Origin: Branchiostoma floridae
Lineage: Eukaryota; Chordata; Leptocardii; Amphioxiformes; Branchiostomatidae
Assembly (NCBI RefSeq): GCF_000003815.2
Contig: NC_049985.1
Span: 11,822,019 to 11,886,018, forward strand
DNA: 64,000 nt
Direction of reading: 5' to 3'
Below, in pieces: positions 36,301 through 48,300 of this stretch. The notes under the pieces were generated by a model. It ran no database searches. It had not been told where the DNA came from and saw only the letters and a list, made by a program, of their open reading frames with translations. Position 1 is the stretch's first letter; every line of letters begins with the position of its first letter. The position numbers and the translations under genes are program-made.

Positions 36301-39300
36301 CTTCACATCACCCTGATTTTATAAGAATCATTTTAGCTTCAACACATGTACCATGTCTTCAAGTAGAGTTATCGATCTAGGAATGAGGGATGAGGTGTTC
36401 TATAATTGATTCTTCCCTAGAACTTCCATAGAGCAGGACAGCAGGAGCTTCCTCACCAGATAGCTTTAAACAATGCTTACAGCTAAATGTGGAAAGGTTA
36501 GGTGTGACAAGTTGTTCAGTGTAATACAGCCAGCAGCTGCCATGCTGCATGCCTGCAAAATTGGTACATGAAGAGTGGTTGTTTCGGCTATACAAATACA
36601 TAGTATACTTACGCAAGCAGCGGAATTTCTATTGTGTAGAATAATGAAAAAGATAAGTTCTTCACAAGTACCTGTATGTGATACCGTAAGATAACGCATA
36701 TGTAGCCAATACAAACACATCAAAAAGTCAAATACTCACAGCTCCCACATTCTCCAATGCAGCAGTAAGCCCCACCACTGTAGAAAATAAAGTGTTTATT
36801 TCTAAATCAATACATATTTGCATGGTTATGACAGCAAAATGTCTAACTTAATAAATTTTCAGTTTTATAAAAGAAGATAACAGGAGAGTACTGCTAAGAA
36901 ATACAAATTTGCATGGTTATGACAGCAAAAATGTCTAACTAAATTTTCAGTTTTATAAAAGTAGATGACAGGAGAGTACTACTAAAAAATGAGAATTAAA
37001 ATTGGTACCTGGTCCCTTGAATCCTTCAGGTATTTTTGGTGGTACACCATAGGGTACAGCCCTAAAACAAAAGAAGAATCACTCAATTTCTTTGCTGTAA
37101 ATCAAGTAGGTTGGAAGTGAGGTGTCACTGAAGACAAATTCAAGGTTTTCCTAAAAACACTAACTTTTAGGAATATAGACTAATATTCACATTGGTAAGT
37201 CTAAGATTGCCACTTAATAATTTAGCCTGACAAAATGTATTTATGGTTTATACACTGACCTGTTTTCTGGCCTATCCTTTTGTTGGACCCTGGACCGTCT
37301 CTCTTTCTCTGCTGCATCCCTCCTCTTCTTCTCCAGCTGTTCTTTCAGCTGCTGGGCTCGCTCGTCTGCCTGGGCCTGTAAAAGGGAAAAGTATATTAAA
37401 CAAATTCAAGAAAAAGAGAGAAAACCACTAACTCTATAGAAATGGATAAAATCTGACAAAAGCTGTAATAAAACAGTACTATATATTAATCTCTAATAGA
37501 ATATGTCTGTACTCTTCATGGTCTATATGAATCCTTAAGACCTTACATCCTTGTGGCGTATTTGTATAAGTGGACAAGTTTTCATCTTACCCTCAGTGCC
37601 TCTATCTTTTTTCTTCTTGCATCAGCATCAAATCGAGGGTCTGGCACGGCCTAGAACAAAACATGACACTGAATGTGAGTACATCTAAATGTAATTGATA
37701 ATTTCTTTACAGACTTTTATAGGATTTCTTTTACTTTCCAGGATATAACACAACCACAGACTGGTAGAAACAGATCTAACACTGGACATTGTGTTTATGG
37801 TTGGATTATCTATTGTCTTGTGCCTACCGACACAGGTGTAGCTGCGGGCGCTCCTCCTGCCAGGGCTCTGCGCTCGTTGAAGTTCTGCAGGCGGATCTGC
37901 CTCAGTCTGGCCAGGTACTCCTGCTCCTGATGGTTCCGCCCCTCCACAGCAGACCAGGGGCGCTTCTGGCCCTCTCCTGAACAAGGTTAAAGGTTATGTG
38001 ATAAATCAGCTGTCATTAGCTGCATGTTAAAACCTGCTTTGGGACTTTTGTATTAACAAAAATTAAAAGAAAACTGAGACATAAGAAAAGCAAAGTTTTA
38101 CAAAGTACAAATGTAACACTCTACATGTACTATCAATTTTTGTTCACCCCTCCTTACCTGGTTGGTCTGGCCTGCTCACCCCTGCAGAGACTGGTCTGGC
38201 CCACTCGGCCTGCCCGCGAGCCTTGTTCTTAGCAGCCTCTCGCTTCCGCTGTAAGAACTCATCCACAACCCTGCCTCTGTCTGCTGCCTGGGCACCGAGC
38301 AACCTGCAAATGATCAATGAATACAAATACCACTGTTTTACCTTGCAATCAAAGACAAGTATTTTTTAATAGTACATTTTGGGCATACCTTGTCTGAAGT
38401 TGTCAACAGTTCTTTATACAAAATGTATGCTATTCATTCTCTTTTGCATTAATAGCTTTACTGAACTAAGGGCTTCAGAGTAAACACAGAATAAAACATT
38501 GATAAGCTTTAAAACTTAAGATTCTGCTGCAGATGTAGATACAAGCTTAGAAGATGTAACAGTAAAAGTCAGCGTGTCCTCACTTGTCTGCTGCTCCCTG
38601 CCGTGCCCTGTCCTGTGCCTGCGCAGCGCCACGCTCAAGCTCTCTCCGCACCGCATTCTTGTCCGGCCAACCTTCGTATGGTTTTACGGCAGGGGCAACC
38701 TTAGGTTCCTAAAAATTAGAAGAAGAAAATTGTTGTACTTGACTACTGGGTAGAAGCACCTCCTAGTTACTTCAAAGAGAACTGCACGATCTAAATTTGT
38801 AAGTCTTCCAAGGAAACCTCATGAAAACTATAGAGCTGAATGTTACAAAAAGTGGGGAGTGGAAAATAGAACTCACAAATTGTGATTCCTTCTGCTGCTT
38901 CTCCAGCTTGTCCAGGTAGGCGTGGTACTCCTCATAGTTACCCCGTTCCCTGAGGGGCTTAGGACCTAGTGGTTTCTAGAGGAAGGGGTATCAAAGAATA
39001 AGGTTAGGTAATTACTGCTGTGCTTAACATTGTAGCATAATGGAGAATGTTAATAGTTATGGCCCTATGTTATCACGTGCGCTATACAATGGATTTACAA
39101 CAGCAAATACAAACGTAGAAGGCATCTCTGTTAAAGTCATGGATATGTCTTTTAGTTTACAAATTTAGCTGCCTCATGACAGAAAAGCTTGACCTTGTCG
39201 GGCAGTACTGTTAGCTTCTGAAAATTCTATGACAACAAATCGGATGGCGAAGGTGTGAAATGTGCCCACCTTAAAGACTGGACCCCCTGCAGCAGCAGCA

Positions 39301-42300
39301 GAAGGTTTCTTCTTCTTGTCATCCTGATTGTCCTTGTTGTCTTCAGCTGGTTTATTCTGAAATGTTCATTAGTGTTAGTATATGTAAATCATCTACATTA
39401 ACTCTCTGTGAATGTATCTGTAAGTGATGATAGAGTGTGACAATTTGGTTTGGAAAACAAGGATAATTAACAACAAGAGTGTCTATATCACAGCAAAACA
39501 CATCCAAAACATTCATCATAAAAGTAAGATCACTAAAAACTCACTGCATACAAAGTTAAACACACAGAAAACCTCTCTTTTGGTCACTTGTGAAAACACA
39601 AAGACAATGAGAGAGGTGGAAGGGAGCAAAAACCGATGATAAAGGAATAGACTGGGAGGGAAGTCCTAACCTCGTTAGAGCCTAGCAGGGTGAAACGCCA
39701 CCCCTGTTCTCGCGCCTGGTTGATGTGTTCCATCTGCAAAGGAGCATGGGAAGGGTCGTGCAAATTGGCGACAAGCAGACGAGGGGTAGAAACGCAAAAG
39801 GGGTTGACTTGGCAACACCTCGGAGGAGATGCCATGTAGTTGGAGACATGGATGGACTAGACATGAATTGAAAGTTGCTACCAAAAGCAAGTCAGAATAT
39901 ACAAAGAGAAATAAACTAGTAGACTTTAGACTAAACAACATCATAATGTTTTTGTTTTAAATGTCTGACAGTTTTACCATGGAAAACAATTTTACATCTG
40001 TGGAAAGTAAATGTAAAATCTGGCATTGATTATGGTAGTTCTCGTACTTGTGGATAGCAAACAAAATTGATATACAAAATTAAACATGATGTGTAAAACC
40101 CCAAATGAATCAAGTCAAATAGTTGCAAAGAAACATGAACAAAATGGGACTAGCAGTCACAAGTTCTTTTTTTCTTACCCTTTTCTTTTCGGAGAGTTTC
40201 TGCTGGTGTTGGCGCACCCTCTCTTCTTGCTCTTTGACCTTTTGACGGCGTCTAGCCTCCCTCTCCACCAACTCCTTACGTTTCCTCTCAAGCTCCTTTA
40301 TCAAATGCACATGTTGTTAGGAAGTCGTTAAACAGACCAAAGAAAATGCAAACTAGTAGTCTATTTTTGCATTGCACAGATAACATTTTGATAACTATTT
40401 CAGTAAAAAAAACTTCCCAAATCAGTATCATCTCCAGTTGATGTCAAAGAATGTGATTGGTGTATTTCATCCTTACCCTTTGTCGCTCCTCGGCAGCACT
40501 CAGCCTTCTTACATTGTCACCAGGTTTTCTGAAACAGTGAAAGAAAAATGTAGAAGATCATACAATAAAATCTAAAGGGTTCTCCTATATTCAACTGCTT
40601 TAATACTTAAAATGTCTTGAGAACTACTGTACATGTGGCTATAATACACAACATACACAAAAATAGATACTATTATCTATAACACTAATAACAGCTTCTG
40701 AACTAGTTATACTGTAGAATAACGAATTTCTACACTGTACCTGGCTCCTGCCTGAGGCCTCTTGCCTGCCAGGGGGACTCCATACTTTGCAGCTGGGTCA
40801 CTAACACGTGGGCCAACCGCTACAGGCTTTTGGGCTGTCACGAAATGAAAGGATTTAACCTTTGATGAAGATCGATAGCTCTAAAAAGGGGTGATAAGGT
40901 TCATACTACAACAGATACTCTACATGTATGAAACCTCCTATATGTCAGGACTTCAAGGTGTAATCACATTCAGTGTGTAATTTTTTGGTAATAGGATTTT
41001 CAAAACCTATGTCAAAATTTACTCTTGACATGGCTCTAAGAGTAAGACAAACTTCTCTGTCATAAGACATTTGCATTTTGTACCACCCACCCACCATAGT
41101 CTGAAGAATGTCCTCAATTTGCAGCTCAGCCGTATGACAAATGCAACAGTATCCTTACTCGAAACAGTTATAACAATGCAAACCACCTTTTCTAACACTA
41201 TCCCACCATAAATTAACCCTATTCAGACCGGGCTTTTTTGGTCATCCCTGGACCGGGGGGGGGGGGCTTTTGAGGCCCTCCACTTCTAAGTCCTATAACT
41301 CTAAAACGACGTGCCGTAGGGCCACCAAATTTTCAGGACATGATTTCGACATAATATCTGACAAGTATGTGACGTTTGACGTTACGTTGACGTAAGATGA
41401 CGTAATTATGACGTCATCAATTTGATTACATTGGCCAAACCCATGAAAAATGGGTATTCTCAGAAAACTTCAAGTTATGCTGCAAAAATGTAACAACAAG
41501 TGCAGATAACAGAATAATAATGTTTATTACGACTTGCGTTGCCAATAGCAACATCAATGACGTCAATATGACGTCATAAAATGACGTCATGCACATCTAA
41601 GATACGAGTTGGGCTCCGCCATATTATATCCACCACCTTGAATTTCTAAAAATACTTTTTTTGCAACAAATAATCACAAAGAGCAATGGAAATAGACTAA
41701 ATTCATTCATTTAGATGGTTTTTGATGAAAAAATACCAGGTAGTTGCAAATTTTAAGGGATAATTAGCTTGTTTTTCTTGATCTGGCCATTCCGTCCGCC
41801 ATCTTGGATTTTGGGCTGATGACGTCATCAAATTAGCATAATTTATGCATATATAATCATGAAAGATATGCTGAATAATATAAGATTTTATTTATGTAAC
41901 AAAATCACAGTAATATAGCAAATAAATTTGAAAAATACATTGTTAGAACCAAAAATAGTGATTTTTGGCAAAACTGCCTGTCAACAAACGGTTGCCATGG
42001 CAACAAGAAAAAATGGAAAATTTGTCAAACTTCGTAGAATTGTTGCCAACAATATTTTAGGAAAACTCACTAAATTTGGTGGCTCTAGCGTAAGCCGTTC
42101 TGGCGTTATAGGACATCGAAGTTAGCGCGGGCCTCAAAAGCCCCCCCCCGGTCTGAATAGGGTTAAAAGAGATAAGAAATTTTTAATGCCAAGACGATGT
42201 TAAAAAAATGCTTCTTTTTTTAAAGATTTACCTGCTCTGACAGGAGGCTTAGCTGCTAAAGGGTGTTGCTTGTGCAGAACTGTGTGGCTGAATTCCTCTT

Positions 42301-45300
42301 GAAATTCCTGTTACATATCAACATGTCAACATATGAATGAATGATTCACTGCACAACAATTGCATCGGTGACGATGTATGACAATGTATAGATAAAAAAG
42401 TTACAGTCTAGTATGACACATAAAAATTGTAGATGTAGCATTCATTTTATTTGCCTGCAACGACTAATCATCAAATATCAGGTCACCTCACTTTGATTAA
42501 CAACAAAACATCTCATAATCTGCATCATTTTTACTACTTTGGTCTTGCTTTTGTCTTCTTTAAAAACTTCTGACAGGAAGTCCTTACTGCTTGCGAGAGG
42601 AATTTTTCTATTCTCTTGGAGATGAAGTTCTTCCTCAGGATACTGTTGATGGAAGGGCGATCCCTAGGGATGTCACAGGCAGCAGCAAAAAATGAGAAGG
42701 AAAAAACAGAAAAGAAGTCAACATCTTTACTCAGAATAACACTCAATCTCCAGACAAGGTCTACAAACAGTTTCTTAAAATTCAGAAATTGAAACTTGTG
42801 ACAATTTTTCGGTACAGAAAAGATTTTTTCTTTAACCCTCTCAACACGTCATAAAATTTTTTCCTGTATACCATATACGACATATAATTCCAGTCTATAC
42901 AGGTGTCAATTAGTACTTTTTGTGTATTATTATTACAGCTGTTATGAAAGGAGTAGACTAGGAAAACTATATATTGCTGGAAAGCTCACAGAATGGCCTT
43001 TCCAAAACAAGCAAAATAAATATCATTCCATCAATCTGAGGACAGCAATCGTCATGGAAACCACTCAAAAACAGATTTGCAACACTCCCAAAAAAAGTTT
43101 CACAAAAGAAAACATTTGGCTAGGGGCTGAGTTTTTTGTGTCATTTATCATAAAACTATGTAGAAATACTCAACCATACATACACAATGCTGGTATGCTG
43201 TTAGAATGACCAAAAACTAAAAATCAAAGCATGATTTCAAATAAGTTCAGTGTTGATAAACAAATGTTCACCCCAATAAACAGTTGTGCCCCCCTCCCCA
43301 CACCTGTAGTTGTACTATTAAAATAATGAATATGCCTTGTGCTAAATGGCAAATTATTTTTCTGGATGTTCTCCACATATCAGGGAGCCAAATAAATCCA
43401 CTTACTATGACTTGGGTAGAGAAACAGGTATCAGAGTATATAAAATGTCAATTTGGACCAGTGACCTATCTGACCTGACCTGGACCTCCTTATGCCCCAA
43501 GAAAAACAACAAGGAAGCATGCATGTAGAACTCATTAGACACGGTGATATCAGCTCATTTGATCTCAACAAAAACAGCTGGGTGTTTGCCTTGCTGTCCC
43601 TCAAGGATTTCCCTGTCATCACTCCTGTAAGCCTCCAACAAAATTATCCACCAAACTGTCTCCATTTCTGCTAAATTTACTAAATAAACCTGTAGAAAAC
43701 TGAAGCCAAAACACACTCTGGAGGCCTCAGAAACAGGGCTCAAATGCTACATCCCTTCTGGTTGGTCAAAGATACAAGCATCCTGATTGGCAGACTCTGC
43801 CAAATTTCCCATTTCACAGTAGTCAGTTTGAATTTCCCGCCAGAATTAAACCTGAAGCCACGATCGTGGCTTCTCGTGTCCTATGGGAAAGCCATGATAG
43901 TGGCTTCTCGTGCTGAGAGGGTTAATAGCACATGTATTGACTGTTCCTGTACCTTGGATTCCTCTTGAACAGTTGTGCCACCAGGTTCCGCAGCTCGTAA
44001 CTGTACCGTGGGCTCACAGGTGGGTACGAACCCCTGGAGATGGGAAAGGCGATTTAATGAAACAGCTTGAAAGCTTATTTTACTACTAATCCTGTAGCCT
44101 GAGCTTCAGGGCTGGCAACATTACCCATTATTGTATTAATTGCAACATAAATACATCCATCATGCATTATCTCAATTATGATCAATAATGATGATGATGA
44201 TTATCGATATACCATTAAACTACAACAACTACAATATACCTCACTGTTCTTAAGTATTGTGTGAATGTGATGATGTGTGATGGGGTCATGGGCATATACT
44301 TAGTCTGGCCCACGAATGACCTAGATAGACCTAGGGATGCAGAGGGGGGAGTTCACTCAGGGATAGCCAGGGACAGAGAGAGGTCCGGCCCTGTGTCAGA
44401 TGTAGCATTTCATGGATTTAAAAGAGTTAAAATCCCACATCAGCCTCCTGACAGTGAAGAACTAACTAACTAACTAACTAACTAAAGAACATAGTACACA
44501 TACTTGTGGAATGATCATGTTGTGATATGTAAATTTATTTTCTAAAATACAGAATTCTTTGTTATCAGTACCTGATTATCTTCAAGACCAGATTCTTCAT
44601 GTTTCCAGCTTCAAACTGAAAGAATAAGATACAAAAATTGAAATAGAAAAATGAAAGAATATCAGACTTTTTGTTGGTAACAGAATCATCTTACCATATG
44701 ACTTATTGTAAATGAGGAAATGCTATGTTCCTTTAAATCAGAAGCAGCAAAGAGAAATTTGAACTTACGGCATGTTTGAGTGTGCACATCTCATACAGTA
44801 CACAGCCTAAAGCCCATATATCACTGTAAACACAAACAACAAACAGTCATGTAGAATGGGAATGTGTTTGATACATGGACATACAAAATAATAAACAACA
44901 CATTGACAAACATTGTCATGACTTCACTACATCTTCTTCAAGCTCTTAGTAGCCAACATGAAAACAATCTGACATTATCATATAGACAGGAAATCATCCT
45001 TACAATTGCGTATGAAAATATGATACAAAATTTGGTTTTCATAATCCTATATAGACTTGTTGATGTAGGACAATACTGCCAGCAAACTTTTAAGATACAT
45101 TGCCATACCTTTTATTGTTGTATGGTCTGTTCTCACACATCTCTGGTGACAGGTAATATGGAGTTCCTATACAGGTTCTTGCAAGCTCCATAGTACTGGA
45201 AAAGTACAGATAGAAACAGGATTTACAAGCTTTCTGATCTTCAGGACGACAGCTACCGGTAACTTCAAAATTTCCAACAAGTAATGCCAAGAATATGCTG

Positions 45301-48300
45301 TATGGATAGTGTACAACCTTAAACGAGCCTTTACCTTACACGTACCTCTTCAATACCTACATTCTTATGATGAAACAACTAAGTATCAAAATGAACAGCT
45401 TATGAAGAAGTTGAGTGTACGCTCACTTGTTGAGAACTCTAGCAATTCCAAAGTCTCCCAGCTTGATAGCCCCATCTCTCATGAGGAAGATGTTCTGAAA
45501 AAATAGCATAGGATTCAAATACTAGTACTACATAATATGAGTACATATCATACAGTAAAAGAGAGTGGAATACAATCATACAGTAAAATAGAGGGGAATA
45601 CAATCTACTGTATTCAATCATAAATAGAAATGTACTCATAATTTGACATAAAGTAGACGGTAATAATTGTCTCTCTTGGCTTGCATTGTGACTTGCTGCA
45701 CCATCGAATTACTAATTCTTATTATTCATCAAAATGAAGTAAAAAATATGAAAACATGATACAAGTCTGTGACCTGTTTACCTGTGACTTGATGTCTCTG
45801 TGCAGGATCTTTCTGTCGTGCACATGTTTGAGCGCCAAGCACAGCTGGACGAACCAGTTCATCACCTGAAAATCAAGAATCAAGACTCAAAGTTCAAACA
45901 TCTTCTTTCATTTTGGCAAGTTATAGTTAATATAACTTCCTAGCCTAGTCAGGGCTTGAAATACTTTTTTCTGCATACCTGCGCTGGTGCAGGTAACATT
46001 GAAAATTACCTGCACCAGACAAATTTTACCTGCACCAGACAAATTTTACCTGCACCACTCTGAATTTAGGAAGTATGGATCATACTAAATTTGGTAAGGA
46101 ATCAATGCTATTTTTTCTTTTATACCTCATAGGTGGTGACAGTAAATGTAGCTAACAACAATCTACATACACCTACGTCAAATGACATTTATGTATAAAA
46201 CCTAGTACATGGACCAGGTCAGGTTAGTTGCAGGTAGACATCAGAAATACCTGCACAGCTCCAATTTTACCTGCACCAACCTGCATATGCAGGTGGTATT
46301 TCGAGCCCTGCTAGTACGTATATCTAAGCTTCAATCTGCTCCTCAATGACCTACTAGTACATGTAGGAGGCGGTGAGTGATAGCAGGTGATCAGACCAAA
46401 GCTCTACAAGGCTGGATACCAGGCTAACATCCATAGGCTGCTGAGTTTAAGTTTAGCTTATTCATTTTCTTTATTGTCCTATGTGAACTGTAAGTCAACA
46501 CTTTCAGGTAGATCCCAACTGGGTATTGGGGGTGTCCAAAGGAGTTAATGAGCTATAAGTAACTCCTTCAATCTTGTTTAACTTTAAGTGGAATGCCTCG
46601 CAAGAAGAATCGCGTACCTGATCTTCTTGGAAGAGAATCCCCCTCTGTGCGTTGATACGCTGGTACAAGTCTCCTCCATCACAGAAGTCCATCACTATGT
46701 ACAGGTTTCCAATCTCTGTAGGAACAAGGATAAATGGAAGTAAAACAGAGCTGTTCAACCAGTTTCTATCTATTCTATCTGCAAGATTACTGCACACATG
46801 AATGTTACAGACTAGCAAAAGAGATATGTTGTTTTTGTATGAAAGCAGCAGCTGGAAATAAGTACAAAATTAACAACCATTTTCTTCTTTTTTTTTTAAA
46901 TCAGACACTTGCGTGATTGTGTAACTTTAGGATTTTGTTGTCTCAGAACTTGCGAGTTCTCATATGTTAAAAACTTTAGACAACTAAAACTGATTCTTAC
47001 TGGGGGGATTTTTACCTTTGAAATACAAATTGCAGATACAAAATACAGGTAAAGAATGCAGAAAACTATAAACATACTACAAACCTTCAAATGACTCCTG
47101 ATATGAAACAATGTTTGTGTGCTTCATCTTGGACAATACTGTCACCTGGAACACACAAAATCACATGGTCATCATATATCATCATCATCATCGGTCGGCT
47201 GCGGCGCAGGCGACTGTAAGTTTCTTCTAAGACCATGGGCAATAGGCCTCGGAATTGTGTTTTTTGTTGAGTAACAGGAACCCCGCCGCGCGCTGTCTGC
47301 CACGGTAGTCCGCCGTGTACCGCCAATCCGGAAATGCCTCCTCAGATGCTCCCGTCAAAGATTACTATCTTCTTAGTGCGAGTATTTCCCGTCATCCTTT
47401 GCGCCGCCTTTCCCCTAACTTTAAATGTTGGATGGGTAAGCAACCGATCTCCCTGATGTGCGTTACCACTTCCGGTGTTTTCGATCATCTGTGTTGTGGT
47501 GTGGGATCGTACGGCGGGCCCGTTTAGGCGCCTTGTCGGTTTTCGTGGTACTATTTGAGAAGTTTGAGGGTTTCAACACGCTGACAAAAGCTACGCTGCA
47601 CTGCAGATACGTTTTGACCAAAGCTCCTTGTTTTGACCGTGTTTTTTTCCACTGCTTTCGTCTGATTTTCGTGATCGGTAACGTCGCCAACCCGAAAGTA
47701 AGAACTGACATAGGAATACCAACTTCCTTAGGAATACAGATCTCGTGAAACAGATGGCATTTTAGCGATTATTTAAGTATGGACCGTTCTACAAGAATAA
47801 TGCATCAATATAATCATTAATGATTATAACGATTACATGTGGTTAGTGCCAGCGTTTTGGTAAATATACTAGCTACCCATGCCCGTAGCCAGGGGGGGTT
47901 CGGGGGGTTCGGAAGAACCCCCCCATACGCTCAAAGGTCCGCTTTTTGACGCTCAAAGGTCCGCTTTTTGACACTCAAAGGTCCACTTTTTCATGTCCGA
48001 GATTTTTTTCAAAGGCAATTTTCAATGATAGACATTTCATTCACTCTTAGTGAGTTTATCAGCAAAATTTGCCCCAGAAAGTACAGGAAAATAGCATTTC
48101 AGAGGGTCCAGATTAAAAAATTTCTCCTGACCTCCATTGCGACGCCTCGCGACTATGGTGTCGGACATGGTGAAAATATGAAGACTTATGCCGAAAGCCT
48201 TGTTTATTTCACTAGTAATTCCATGAAACTTGTTCATCAAATTTTGCCCGTCAAAGTGCAGGAAATAGCGTTTCAGAGGGTCAAGATTTCAATTTTTCCG

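Noticed and set aside
41928-42125. A 65-residue frame inside the TTAA element, possible transposase remnant
   Set aside because: No transposase motifs; too short and in a non-autonomous element.
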